The notes under the pieces are model-generated. The model saw only the letters and a program-made list of their open reading frames with translations, did no database searches and was not told the DNA's origin. The translations under genes were made by a program, and so were the position numbers. This document shows, piece by piece, positions 10,144-20,105 of a stretch of DNA of 64,000 nt. Source of the stretch: Gerris lacustris (Eukaryota > Arthropoda > Insecta > Hemiptera > Gerridae); assembly GCA_951217055.1 (NCBI GenBank), contig OX578284.1:14813687-14877686 (forward strand), given 5' to 3'. The stretch's first letter is position 1; each line of letters opens with the position of its first letter.

Positions 10144-10565
10144 GCGGATAGCATAGGATAGCGTCCCCCAAATTTAGAGCTAAAATTGATTTGTGTATTT
10201 TGCTGTGTGATATGTTTTCCTTAATCTCTATGCCAAATCGGCCAAATTATTTAGGCTCCACGCGTCTGCACAAACGAATCATAGACTATTTTTTTAACCC
10301 AAAGGACCTCGAAACGTGTAAATCATAGAAATCTCAAAATCAAATTTTCACGCCATCACAAAACTTTCTATACATTCATATTCTATTCATATGAGAGAGT
10401 AAACAATTATGACAACTGACATACATTATAATGAAAATAAAAGCAACTTTAGCTATTTTTTTCAACTTTATCTAGCTCTAGAAATTGACTAACTAGCTCT
10501 TTCCTATGTTTATTCTTTTTTTTAAAAAATGCGCAAAAAACTTTGGGGAATACCAAATTAATCGT
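10144..10565. other. AT-rich interval without recognised genes
   Basis: Nothing recognised. Confidence 0.4.
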
Positions 10566-11028
10566 CCAGGAGATAGCGTGCAAAAAAGAGTGTGACTAAC
10601 ATCAAGCTAGAATTTTGTGTATAAGTCCTTTATGGTGGACAATGAGGTTTTCATTATCCTTAGTACGAACTTAGTTAGTAGACCAATTTTTAAGTTGATG
10701 GTAGTTTGTCACTTAATAGGTTAGTTAGTCAAATAGTACTCGAAATCAAAGTGTTCCCCTGTGAAGGGTCAAACAACCATCGACTTGATTATTAGTCTAC
10801 TAACTAAGTTCGTACTCAGGATCATGAAAATCACATTGTCCACCATAAAGGAAGGGACATGGCCGCTCTCCACCGGCTTGTTTTTTTCAAATGCCTATTG
10901 CCAAGCTATGTCCCGCAGACGAACTTAGCCGACCATTTATTCTTAATAGGCACCAAACGATTTTTCTTATACACAAAATTCTAGCTTGATGTTAGTCAGA
11001 CACTTTTTTCCAAGCTATCTCCTAGACT
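10566..11028. mobile_element. Foldback MITE family F, copy 1
   Basis: The two halves are inverted copies of each other. The outer about 60 bp (AGGAGATAGC..GTGACTAACATCAAGCTAG...TTTTGTGTATAAG) reads on both strands, and inner blocks (GTCCACCATAAAGG, TACGAACTTAGTTAGTAGAC) are also inverted. The centre is about 100 bp of less symmetric DNA. Other copies are at 27661-28202 and 56367-56936. There is no transposase; with TIRs of about 200 bp it is a foldback-type non-autonomous DNA transposon. I could not fix a target duplication, so the superfamily is open. Confidence 0.85.
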
Positions 11029-11340
11029 AACGTTTGAACCTCATTTTAAATCTAAATAATGTTTGAATTTGATTTTGATTTTTTAAGTGTTGAAGGAGCG
11101 AATTTATAGTGTTTTTTGTTGTTTTTTTTTTTTTGTTTGAACTAGACGCCTCACATATTTAAGTTGCTTCCATCTAAATTTTGATGGATTTACCCGCTAA
11201 AGGTTCCTTCAGTCCAAAAAGTTACTTTCAAAACTGTACTTAATTGTAATGATATATTTGTTTTGCTTCTTATTGTTTATAACCTGCATATTGTAATCTT
11301 CCTTACACTCTCTAAAAAAGTGTATTAAAGCTAGGTAGTG
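11029..11340. other. AT-rich interval without recognised genes
   Basis: Nothing recognised beyond a T run near 11126. Confidence 0.4.
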
Positions 11341-11500
11341 TACTCGCCCACTGAAATTACTCGCTGGGGGGCCAGGGGTTAATTTGGAGTTTACGCAAGC
11401 TGTGTGTAAATTACTGCAGCAGAGCTCTGCAATTACTGCAACTAGCTCACTCGTAAGCTTGTTTACACGCCAGTAAGTACCTGGTCCCCCCCCCCCTCTT
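11341..11500. repeat. GC-rich imperfect palindrome ending in a C run
   Basis: A G6-CCAGGGG block (11366-11377) faces a CCTGGT-C11 block (11480-11496). Between them, GTTTACG...AAGCT faces AAGCTTG-TTTACACG, centred on the self-complementary GCAGAGCTCTGC (about 11420-11431). Two ATTACTGCA motifs flank the centre. This looks like a small foldback element. It is far more GC-rich than its surroundings. Confidence 0.55.
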
Positions 11501-11679
11501 CTACCTGTTAATTAATTTTATAGATCTTTATAAGGTACTTTTACGCTAAATATTATTATTTGCTGTCATGACTTGTGTCTAATCACATCGGCTCTTGCAT
11601 TTTATAGCTGGGACTCCAAGCCTCCAAGCCTATAGACTCAGGTTGTTTAAAAAACAGATTAAAATATTGATTTACTCAC

Positions 11680-11846
11680 TAAAATGCCAGGTTTGGTGAA
11701 GTTCCTGTTCGGTGGCATTTCAGATTCAGGCATAGTGGCCACAGTGAACTTAAGACCAGACCATGGTCCATGGCTAGCTGATCTTCTCGGTCTGGCTAAT
11801 GAGGTGTTAGGTTCATGCCAATGATCTTCTTCACTATTTGGCCAAC
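11680..11846 (-). CDS. Orphan internal exon candidate, gene not recognised
   Basis: On the minus strand an acceptor with a pyrimidine-rich lead (TTTGACTTGTTCCAGTGTTT then CTGTAG) ends at 11847 and a strong donor GTGAGT starts at 11679. The 167 bp between stay open in one frame (entry phase 1, exit phase 0), giving about 55 residues beginning WPNSEEDHWHEPN and ending NFTKPGIL, rich in Ser, Pro, Arg and Asn. Base composition is about 47% GC against roughly 30% around it, as expected of an exon. I do not recognise the protein. No partner exon was found within the window, so the gene would need long introns or this is a captured or retained exon. The opposite strand also has a 46-codon frame (MPGLVKFLFGG...), which is an alternative reading without splice support. 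Confidence 0.45.
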
Positions 11847-11899
11847 CTACAGAAACACTGGAACAAGTCAAATACAAGCTGTAAACGTTTTTCATCTAA

Positions 11900-12605
11900 A
11901 CAAAAAAGCATAAAAGGTTTAAGGTCCTATAGACGTAAAAACTGACAGGACATACGGATACTTTTTATTGTCCATAAGGTGAGACTGGATAAACATCTGG
12001 CACAGCACGAAGCTGTCATTCTACGCGAGAGTCTAAGCTAGGCGAGGTCGACCCTAGCACACTAAAATGGGAGAAATACCCGCACTTTCAGAAGTGGAAG
12101 GAAAAAGGTCTGTAACTCCCCTTTCTAGAAAATCAAAGTTTTTCTTGGAACTCATCATTATGATCTACCTCTTAAGTTACTTAATGATGTGTTGCTTAGT
12201 CGCTGGAGACTCGTTGAGGAAATCCTACCTTTAAAGTTTTGAATATATATTGTAAGCAACTAATACATTACACCTTAATTTTATATTTAATTCTTTTAAG
12301 TGCCCTAGCATTGAAAATTAAACATTTAACTCCAAGCAACCTGTAAATCTAATATTTGTGATTGTTTTGCAATCTCAATATTTATATGGTAAACTAAAAG
12401 GTATTTGGATTGATTGGTTCCCTTAGATAAAGCTCTGGTGAAATAAATCTCTATCTCTTTCAACTTTTAATTTCAACCAAACCTTCTGCAGGTTTATATT
12501 AAAAGTACGTTTTATTTTAATTGGAAAAGGATCTTTGTGATCACTCCGTATCAATTTTAAAGCATATAACTGTGTATGCGCATACTTAAAATAATTCTTA
12601 TTATT
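11900..12605. other. Interval without recognised genes
   Basis: A GC-richer patch at about 11975-12070 (GTGAGACTGGATAAAC, TGGCACAGCACGAAGC) reads like old coding or retroelement DNA but contains stops in all frames. Nothing else recognised. Confidence 0.35.
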
Positions 12606-12609
12606 TCTA

Positions 12610-12778
12610 CGTTTCCATGATGTTTTAATACGGATTGGATTTGGGTTAAATATAGATTTTGGGCCCAAAGCGTCCATGAAAACCTTAGATTCAATACGGA
12701 TTGAAAACGATTTAGATCCAGATAATATGATACAGTAAATTCTGGGATTTTATCTGGATCGAGTCTCATGGAAACACG
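12610..12778. repeat. Possible small MITE with CGTTTCCATGA ends
   Basis: CGTTTCCATGA (12610-12620) and TCATGGAAACACG (12766-12778) are inverted, 169 bp apart end to end. Inside, AATACGGATTGGA and AATACGGATTGAA recur directly and GGATCTAAAT / ATCTGGATC-like segments are partly inverted. Low confidence. Confidence 0.35.
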
Positions 12779-12807
12779 TGATTTCTAACCTGACATGCGC
12801 AGAGTGT

Positions 12808-12880
12808 GTCCATGGCACTCGAAAGGAAGTGCAAAAACCTTAACAACCCCCTCGATCTTAGACTAATTTTTCTTCTGATG
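12808..12880 (+). repeat. Dispersed repeat R2, copy 1
   Basis: GGCACTCGAA-GGAAGTGCAAAA-CCTTAACAACCCCCTCGATCTT...TTTTTCTTCT matches 16466-16540 with few changes. In copy 2 the match is followed by a longer 3' segment. Probably the end of an interspersed element. Confidence 0.65.
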
Positions 12881-13057
12881 ATTATTTTTAAGCATTAATA
12901 TTTTAGAGGTTTTATTTTGTAGGGGTTAAGAGAGTAAAAATAGGCGAATAGTCCAGTCTAACGTCATTCAAACCTTGAGGTTTATCGTGTTAAATCATTT
13001 GTTTTGATTTCAACTTATAAATGTAAAATCAATAACTGATTCTTGATATAAACTAAC

Positions 13058-13440
13058 GAGCTGTCAAGCCTGTGGCAGCGGGCTTGAATTTATTTTAAGA
13101 AAAAAGAGTAAATCAATTTAGATAAGATATTATACATATTTAAAGACCAACTAATCAAAACAAAAGTTTTATTTTTATTGGAATAAATGTGGTTGCCATA
13201 GCTTAGCAATATAACCCTAAATTATTTTTCCACGTGAAGTTACATACGAGCGTCCTTGCATACGAACCCCCCGAAGGCCTGTGGTACGGGCTTAATTTTA
13301 TATTTAGAAAAAAGTAAAATTAACTAAATTAATTTAGTTATCTATTTAAGATCTATTTGAAGATCAACTTATCAAAAAAATGATTGTATTTTAATCGGAA
13401 TGAATGTGGTTGCCTTAGCTTATTAATAAGAGGTGAATCG
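13058..13440 (+). repeat. Diverged tandem duplication of about 209 bp
   Basis: Copy 1 begins near GCCTGTGGCAGCGGGCTT (13068), copy 2 near GCCTGTGGTACGGGCTT (13277). Both continue AATTT-ATTT, GTAAA-T-AATTTAG, ATTT-AAGA-CAACT-ATCAAA, ATTTTAAT-GGAAT-AATGTGGTTGCC-TAGCTTA. No open frame is shared. Confidence 0.75.
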
Positions 13441-13479
13441 TCGCCGTCGGGCACTACTAGATTATATAAATAATAACTT

Positions 13480-13805
13480 ACATTCTCGGACTTTATTGGT
13501 TATTGTGCTGAGCGAAGTGAAGCTCTTATACTACACTTTGCATTTGGTTGGACACATACTCCTCCTGAACGGCTGAACCGATCCACACAAAATCCGGCAC
13601 GGCCATAGTGATTAACCACAGGAAGGTATAAATCTTAAATGATCCAAATTGGTACACAGGGTTACGGGGGTATAAAAGTTTAAATAGTATATGCCCTTAA
13701 TGATGCATCTCTTTAAGAGTACAGTTGTTGCTGTTATGTTCACTTTTTTCATATTTTCATTTAAGAGGGGGTAAAAATAGAAAAACAGGGAAAAAATGCT
13801 TTTTA
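13480..13805 (-). repeat. Diverged fragment of the type A array element
   Basis: The minus strand of about 13630-13800 follows the type A region equivalent to 31010-31150: the GGTACAC...GGGG block facing GTACCCGGGGGTACC, then a TGATGCAT equivalent and AAGAG, then a GAGGGGGTAAAA block also seen at 1040 in the other diverged copy. The flank (CACATACTCC, GAACCGATCC) is not in the array. Homology is plausible but weak. Confidence 0.4.
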
Positions 13806-13901
13806 ATCAAAAATTAGGAATATTACTATTTTTGATCCGATTTCAGCTGTTTAATGTTTATTAAGATTAAAATGCACGCTCAGCTTAATAATGCAAGCTA
13901 T

Positions 13902-13902
<1 letters not shown>

Positions 13903-13973
<71 letters not shown>
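13903..13973. repeat. (AT)n microsatellite
   Basis: About 35 uninterrupted AT units. Open frames across it are artefacts of the repeat. Confidence 0.95.
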
Positions 13974-13977
<4 letters not shown>

Positions 13978-14700
13978 TATATAGTTGATTTATTATTATT
14001 ATTTATATTCGTCGGGACATACTTGATTATATGTATGAATGATAGACATTTATTTGTTATTCTTTTCTTGTTGGATAGATCTAAAAATAGTCTAAAGTCT
14101 ATTGGATGATGATAGACATGAAGGGTGAGAGATAAGTAGATAAGACAGGTGGCTATATCGATTTAAAAGGAGGGCTGGATGATGGATGTCCTTATTTACC
14201 TTGGGTCAAATAAAAACACCATCGCCTACACTCGATACCTTCCTTGAAAGCACTCTTTAGAACTAATCTATAGTCCAGTCATTTTAGGCGAAAAAAAAGG
14301 TGGAACCTCTAAATAAATACTGGTGAAGAAATTTTTTTGCTAATACCTTTATTTTGGCACTACAAATAACGTACAGAAAGTCCATTTCAAAATGTTGTAC
14401 GCTAAGCAAATTATTCAATCTCAAAGGTCAAAAAAATCCGTTTTTGACGAATATCTCGTTTTCTATTGGTTGTACGCTAATTTTAGTTATTAGAAAAATT
14501 GTTTATCAGAAAATTATCTACACAAAAGATTATGTATAAATTTTATGCACAACCAATAGTTTTAGAAAATGAGCTCTATACTTTTGGGGCAATATGTATA
14601 TAGAATGTTTATGATACGTATACACACACTAACTAATTACATTCATAATTTTAGTTATGTATTAGTAGGTAGTGGGGGATTGAGTGGAGGAGAGGCTAAA
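13974..14700. other. AT-rich interval without recognised genes
   Basis: The short frame at 14354-14539 is low-complexity and shows no family features. Two forms of TTTTCTATTGGTTGTACGCTAA / CACAACCAATAG are weakly inverted. Nothing else recognised. Confidence 0.4.
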
Positions 14701-14714
14701 AGTCAAGCATTGTA

Positions 14715-14760
14715 GGGCATGCGCATTGAATAGTAGACTGTGATTGGTCATTGACCTTTT
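14715..14760 (+). promoter_or_regulatory. Promoter-like cluster: NRF1-like and inverted CCAAT motifs
   Basis: GCATGCGCATTG followed 20-30 bp later by TGATTGGTCATTGACC places an NRF1-like half site and an inverted CCAAT box about 150 bp upstream of the family-b pseudogene frame at 14896. The arrangement is typical of TATA-less animal promoters. Motif match only; the gene downstream is dead. Confidence 0.3.
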
Positions 14761-15488
14761 TGGGTGTGATTCAGCATTTATTGTTTTCTATAATTCTCAG
14801 TTTAAATCTATTCGTTGTAGGATTCGGACGGTTTATTTGTATCGATAAACAATTTCAATGGCTATGGAAATGGAAATGCAAAATGGGTCTATGGAATGTA
14901 CGCTATGAATGCCATTTGTGAACAAATTGGAAAATTCTGGAGCGTTTCTCTTGATTGCACGGATCAGCATGTTGATGCACGAGATGCACGCATAAATAGA
15001 GATAACGAAGACGTTCAAAAATTGATAGTATGGTTCAAAGAGCGTTATCCTTTTCCAACATTCAATCAAGTTGTATCACTATCGACAGGGATCATCGGTG
15101 ATGGCAAAATAAATCGCCATAATGCATATAATGTTGGCCTTGACTTAATGCAAGATATATTTGGACTAACTTTTGATAAAGTAAAATTTAAAAGGACAAA
15201 AAGAGTTCTTTCTCTTCAGGCCATGAAAAGTTCAGTAAAGATTCATGGTAGTAAGGAAGCTGTAGATCCTTTATTAATTTTCCAGAGAATAAGTTTGAAT
15301 AATAAATTTCATAATCACCAGCATGAGTCTCTACAATATGAGTTCAGTCCTTATCCTATGGCCCTTTTTGATAATGGGGAGCATGTGAAAGACCAACAAA
15401 TCATCTCTCTATAATTGTTTTGAACCTATTCATGTTCAGGTAAATATTAATGATATTACATATGTAATCGACGGTGGATTTCTTCTTC

Positions 15489-16196
15489 AGCACCATTCAC
15501 ATCTACCAGCACGTAGAGTGTCCAGAATGTACCAGCAAAGACACAAAAAATATTGTTTCATATAATGTCTATAGGAGTATTCAAATCTACAGAGATTGAG
15601 CGGAACGTTTACGTACAGACACTTACCAGCAACGGCCAGTATTGTCGTAAATCATATTTTGTCTGTGGTGGCGTGTGTCTGTGCATGCGTCTGTTGCTCT
15701 AGCACGCTTAGTATGAACAAGTTTGTCTGTGCAGGTGCGTGTCTGTGGCGTCAGTGAATATTTTTCATGAATCAGTGATGAACAACGAAAAACTAATAGA
15801 ATTTTGGTTACAATGGTTTGAAAATAATATTGGCTCTTTCTGAAGTATTTGAAAAATCTGTCTTCATCGTCTACCAGCTCTTTGTAGAGCTTGTAGAATT
15901 CTATTTCTTTTTTCTTTTTTTTTAAATTCATTGGATGTACACCAAATCTTGTTTTCCTTCTTTGCTTTACTTCCTCACAATCCAATTTCTTTCTTCTTCT
16001 TCTTCAAGTAAAATAGCTACCAAAGCTAATTCTTCAACCGAGAAGTTTTTAAATATACTTGTAGCTGGAATGTTTGCATTTAACTCTCTAATTTGTCTGT
16101 CGGTGTCTGTAAGTTAGTTGTCTGTATGGTGTGAAAACTTGTGTCTGCCACGTTACGTGCTGGACACACTACGTGCTTGTAGATGTGGATGGTGCT
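15489..16196 (-). mobile_element. PIF/Harbinger-derived element inserted in the family-b pseudogene
   Basis: Inverted termini of about 40-57 bp: AGCACCATTCACATCTACCA... on the left (15489) and its inverted form ending ...TGTGGATGGTGCT on the right (16196), with good pairing through CAGCACGTAG-GTGTCCAG. The element sits exactly between residues GGFLL and NRVIW of the host pseudogene. A 3-bp TTA/TAA duplication, expected for Harbinger, is not clean: TTC on the left, TAA on the right. The interior has GTGTCTG-rich strings near both ends and a transposase start on the minus strand. It cannot be autonomous at 708 bp. Confidence 0.75.
15780..16075 (-). pseudogene. N-terminal fragment of a PIF/Harbinger transposase
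   Basis: The minus strand reads NFSVEELALVAILLEEEEERNW (about 16058-15985) and, after a frame change, TRFGVHPMNLKKKKKEIEFYKLYKELVDD then RFFKYFRKSQYYFQTIV (about 15955-15800). This is the usual opening of Harbinger-type transposases: a leucine-rich start, an acidic/arginine run, then a basic 'WVHP.N..R..EF..L..EL..D...F..YFRMS...F' block. The DDE catalytic domain is absent, so the fragment is what an internally deleted copy would keep. It starts and ends inside the TIRs at 15489-16196. Confidence 0.7.
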
Positions 16197-16465
16197 TAAA
16201 TCGTGTCATATGGCAGAAAGATGTTACTTTCGGCTCTGTTATTAACAAATATGATCATTACCTACTAAATCATTCTGGTTCAAAAATAGTTGTTGTATTT
16301 GATGGTCACTGTGACAATATTAAGAATATTAAAGCAATGGAACAGCTTCGATGCGCTGGAACAACTTCAGAGTCTCATGAAATCCAATGAAAGTACGCCA
16401 GTAGTTTCAAATCAAGAAAAATTTCTTTCAAACAGATTAAATAAAAATAGATTAATCTCTGTGAC

Positions 16466-16650
16466 CGAGAGCCTGTGGCGCTCGAATGGAAGAGCAAAAT
16501 CCTTAACAACCCCCCTCGATCTTGGGCTTATTTTTCTTCTCACCGTCCTACACGGGTCCATATCAATGGCATAGTTTAGATTTGGTTTTAACGAGCTCCT
16601 TCTGTACAGAGATTTGCCCTTGTATGTATTAAAGATTTAGTTAGATAGTA
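16466..16650 (+). repeat. Dispersed repeat R2, copy 2, with 3' segment
   Basis: The first 75 bp match 12808-12880. The remainder (GGGTCCATATCAATGGCAT-AGTTTAGATTTGG...TGTACAGAGATTTG..CTT) matches 21957-22035. The end, ATTAAAGATT, could be a simple 3' terminus of a retroelement. Confidence 0.6.
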
Positions 16651-17290
16651 TAATTTTATTTGTTTATTTTTATTTTATTTTTCTTTTATTATAGTATTAG
16701 AAATTAATTTTACTATGCTTTCCCTGTTAGTTATAGTAAATAATTATGAATGTTCGCTCTTCAGAACGATCAAATAGCTTCCTTTACCTTAGGTAAGCTC
16801 ACAAGTAAAACAACAATAAATATTATTTAAAGCAACTGTAAACTAAAACATAGTTACAGTAAAACAATACGGGTAAAATGAGTGAAGTATGCTGAACAAG
16901 TAATCCGGTATAAGGTCAAGAACTTTACGAGTCTAAGCTAACATAATCTTCAGTAATTATATTTACTAGAGTTGAAGGATCAACTTTACTGAGAAATGTT
17001 GTTCAAGTAGAGAATTCATGTTTAAAGCAAGCTTAACCGCAGGACTTCCCTTGTCCTTCATTAAAATACCTGGTGAATTATAATACTCGAGAGTTCTCTA
17101 CCTTACCTCTCAGACGACGTGCACTTGGCATTCTTTTTCGTTTGTAGGACTTGATTTTTTTTTTTTTTTCTAAGCTCTACCAATGTACTGCATCATGCAG
17201 TTCTGTCTGCACTTATATACATACATATATATTTAAAAAAATGCAAGTTTCTTTTTTTCTTAGTGACTAGATTAAAAGAGAGAGTTGTAT
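16651..17290. other. AT-rich interval without recognised genes
   Basis: Nothing recognised; a T16 run lies near 17154. Confidence 0.4.
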
Positions 17291-17293
17291 TAA

Positions 17294-17600
17294 AATGTTA
17301 CTCTATAAGATCTGATATCTTGCATGTGCTTCTAACTAACGACAGTTTTTATACAGGATTTCTGTCAAAAATTCAAGATATGATTCATCAATGTATTGAA
17401 TGTTACTCTATGACATCTACTATCTTGCGTGTGCTTCTAAATAACGACAGTTTTTATACAGGATTTCTGTCCAAAATTCAAGATATGATTCATCAATGTA
17501 TTGAAATGTTACTCTATGACATGTGCTATCTTGCGTGTGCTTCTAAATAACGACAGTTTTTATACAGGATTTCTGTCCAAAATTCAAGATACGATTTAAC
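17294..17600 (+). repeat. Tandem repeat, 3 copies of about 106 bp
   Basis: Monomers begin at about 17295, 17401 and 17507 (ATGTTACTCTATGACAT...) and contain CTTGCGTGTGCTTCTAAATAA, CGACAGTTTTTATACAGG and TTCTGTCCAAAATTCAAGAT. Similarity between neighbours is above 90% by eye. The 95-codon frame across it repeats itself because the DNA does and has no sign of function. Confidence 0.9.
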
Positions 17601-18184
17601 AACTCCTAATTGTCGAGTAATTAGGCTTTAATATTTTGAACTAGACAACATTTTAAGTGACACTTATACAACATATATTTCATTTGTCGATAAGATAGAG
17701 AGGATAAAAACCAAGATAAAACTGTAAACAAAAAATGATAATGTGTAATGTTATAGGAACAGATATACATAGATGAATTACATTACACATATGACATTTT
17801 AAGTAACACTTCTGTTTTCTTTTTCATTTTAAAGTAGGAAGTAATATACTGCCCCTAAACGGATGTTTAGTAAGACTCACTGCACCAAGTATCAACCCAA
17901 TATTTTTATAAAAATCACAGTATCACCAGATTAATTTCTACGTTCTGAGCTTTTTGACTTATGTTTCATTGATTCTTTAATTCATGTAATACATCAAAAC
18001 AATTTTGACTTATTGAAACAAGTACTCGCCAACAAGCTACTAAAAGGGTTTCTTCGGTCATAAAAATCATATATCGTTTTTATATTTATTTTTATTTTAT
18101 TTTTTTTAACTAAAACATGTATAAAAAGTTGCATTTTAGATGAGCACGGTGGGCATATATTATCCTCCAGTATCTTAGGTATGC
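17601..18184. other. AT-rich interval without recognised genes
   Basis: A short stretch near 17970-18000 (GATTCTTTAATTCATGTAA, CAAAACAATTTTGAC) matches 7644-7688, so an old interspersed repeat is present. Nothing else recognised. Confidence 0.45.
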
Positions 18185-18479
18185 ACTTATAGTAGGGTGT
18201 TTCATTTTTCCAAAGGTGGGATTTTCATATGACTTTGGTTACGCCCCGAGTCTAAGTGGTGTAAAAGATATATACGACAAATTTCATGAAGATTGGATAA
18301 TATTTAGAGGTTGCACACTTTGATCAGTTTTGTAATAGTAGGCAAAAAATACCGTTTTTTAATATTAAATATTTTTATTGGGAAAACTAGAAATCAAATA
18401 CTTAAAAAAAATATATAACTAGAAGCTAAGATTAGTAGGTAATATTATAGGTAAATATTATATTATATTAATTAATTTT

Positions 18480-18640
18480 GAACGATGCAATATTTTCTTT
18501 TGTTCGCTTGGTGACGACTTTTCTGTGATGCTCGACTATCTCAACAAGAATTGTTTTTGATTTTCGTCCATGGGTGTTTCGTTGGACTTTTTTATCCGAT
18601 CAACTCCGCTTTCTGCAGTATCATTGACCACCTTAAGAGC
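18480..18640 (-). pseudogene. C-terminal transposase-like relic in the left arm (family a)
   Basis: The minus strand reads LKVVNDTAESGVDRIKK, the same block as in the right arm with a few replacements (ESG for ERG, DRI for DLI), followed by a frame break and the inverted counterpart of the C-terminal segment. It is the inverted duplicate of 20106-20277. Confidence 0.65.
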
Positions 18641-18729
18641 ATGTACCAAGGAGCATGCTTCTTAGAGAATCGTAGTGGATCCCAAACAATTCAACAAAAT
18701 TTTTTGTTTTAGTAGTAACGAAATGGCTT

Positions 18730-18925
18730 AGGTCTTTTCCTTCAAAAACTAGGTTTTAAACGATCCTCTAATCGTTTCATTTCCTTTTTCTTTGCAGGTT
18801 TGGTTTCTAAATTTTTATTCATATTTTCTTTATCTGCCAGAGTAATACGTTCGTCAAAAATCCAATCCTGCATTTGTTTTTGATGGATACCAAATAGTTC
18901 TTAGCAGCTGTGAGAGCACTTTATT
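18730..18925 (-). pseudogene. Helix-turn-helix-like coding relic in the left arm
   Basis: This is the inverted duplicate of 19822-20001, read on the minus strand, with frame damage at the AACTATTTGGTATCC segment, where one base is changed or missing relative to the right arm. Confidence 0.45.
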
Positions 18926-19139
18926 TAAAGTCTGCATCTGGGAAAGAGCTCAAAAGCTCTAGTATTTCCAAATCATTGTTTGAAGCCCATCGACTTACAA
19001 CTGACTCGTGCCAAAAGCTAACTTAAATGAGGCTGACAAAATGGTAAACCTGTTTCATTTCTTAAAATTCAGTAAAGCGGTTTTCCGTATCTCCAGCCGT
19101 TTACAAATAAAAGTAAATGGCAAACAAAATTGAAGAGAC

Positions 19140-19540
19140 ACTTTGAAAATCCTCCTCATTTGGTCTTATATTGGGATAGCAAACTCTTTCCTTTAGATAT
19201 ATGACGCCTATGGGAGTGTCAAAACATTGGAAGATAGAGTTTCAGTTCTAGTGACTGGCAATGATTGTGAGCATTCGCTTGGCTTACCTGTTGGCCTGAA
19301 AGAAAATAGTTATTCGGGAAGTGAACTGAGTTGATGCTACTTGAAAATATCATTGGTATATGTTTAGATACTACAGCTTCTATTTCAGGACAAATTCAAG
19401 GAACATGTACCAGAATTAATGGGGAATTTGGACGAATATTGTTGTGGTTGGTTTGCCGTCACTCACTAATGAACTAACATCTAAAGGAGTGTTGTAGCAT
19501 ACCATTTACCGGTCCTGATATCCAGATTTTTCGTAAGTCT
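19140..19540 (+). pseudogene. Core relic of an uncharacterised transposase-like family (family a)
   Basis: Three pieces lie in order between the arms. A short piece reads YWDSKLF near 19170. An open piece (19224-19331) reads LEDRVSVLVTGND then HSLGLPVGLKENSY. After a frameshift, 19352-19474 reads IGICLDTTAS then GTCTR...LLWLVCRHSLMN; further on TGPDIQIFRKSV (about 19500-19540) follows. I recall this order (HWDGKL, LPVLVSG, G-P, CFDTTASNTG, WLACRHH, SGP-I-LFKRF) from many unannotated hydra, arthropod and mollusc proteins. The recurring D, C/H and W positions suggest an RNase H-like nuclease fold, which is inference. Here it is broken by frameshifts and stops. Confidence 0.6.
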
Positions 19541-19821
19541 GTGGGCTTCATTGGATAAGAAGTCATATAAGACAATGCTGGATGAAGAAATTACCATTCA
19601 ACGCTTTCTAGAAGAATAACGAGTGAGATTGATAACTACATGCAAAATGTCCTAAAACAATTGAATATTCCTCAACAATAATTTAAAGGAATGAAACGGG
19701 TTGACCATTTTGTCAGCCTCATACATGTTCGCTTATGGCACGAGTCAGTTGTAAGTCGATAAAAAATTATTTGGATATGCTGGAGCTTTTGAGCTCTTTC
19801 CCAGATGCAAACTTTAAATAA

Positions 19822-20001
19822 AGTGCTCTCACAGCTGCTAAGAAACTATTTGGTATCCACCAGAAACAAATGCAGGATTGGATTTTTGACGAACGTATTA
19901 CTCAGGCAGATAAAGAAAATATGAATAAAAATTTAGAAACCAAACCTGCAAAGAAAAAGGAAATGAAACGATTAGAAGATCGTTTAAAACCTAGTTTTTG
20001 A
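19822..20001 (+). pseudogene. Helix-turn-helix-like coding relic in the right arm
   Basis: The frame reads SALTAAKKLFGIHQKQMQDW then DERITQADKEN and ends KKKEMKRLEDRLKPSF before TGA. The block AAKKLFGI-QKQMQDW has the spacing of the CENP-B/Brinker-type HTH found at the N-terminus of several transposases, usually followed by a KRL-G-GRKP-like linker, which KRLEDRLKPSF resembles. A stop (TAA) sits just before it. It lies between the family-a core and its C-terminus, an unusual position that could reflect a second gene or rearrangement. Confidence 0.4.
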
Positions 20002-20105
20002 AGGAAAAAACCTAAGCCATTACGTTACAACTAAAACAAAAAATTTCGTTAAATTGTTTGGGATCCACTACGATTCTCTAAGAAGCATGCTCCTTGGTAC
20101 ATGCT

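Larger units (their letters stand above)
14896..16470 (+). pseudogene. Frameshifted pseudogene of an uncharacterised invertebrate protein family (family b), split by an insertion
   Basis: The first part (14896-15415) reads 172 residues, including QHVDARDARINRDNEDV, WFKERYPFP, STGIIGDGKIN, RVLSLQAMKSSVKIHG and VDPLLIFQRISL. A frameshift near 15395 moves the frame to a KSSLYNCFEP...TYVIDGGFLL segment (to about 15488). After a 708-bp foreign insertion the frame resumes at 16197 with NRVIWQKDVTFGSV and KIVVVFDGHCDN, and after another shift ends NQEKFLSNRLNKNRLISV (about 16378-16470). I recognise this block order from unannotated proteins of hydra, aphids and other invertebrates; that is memory, not a search. 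The DGG and FDG segments recall PIN/FEN1-type nucleases, but this is speculation. Two shifts and one insertion make it non-functional. The N-terminal part upstream of 14896 and the C-terminus are missing. Confidence 0.65.

Noticed and set aside
14833..15069. 78-codon minus-strand frame opposite the family-b pseudogene
   Set aside because: It is the shadow of the plus-strand coding frame, which has recognisable blocks.
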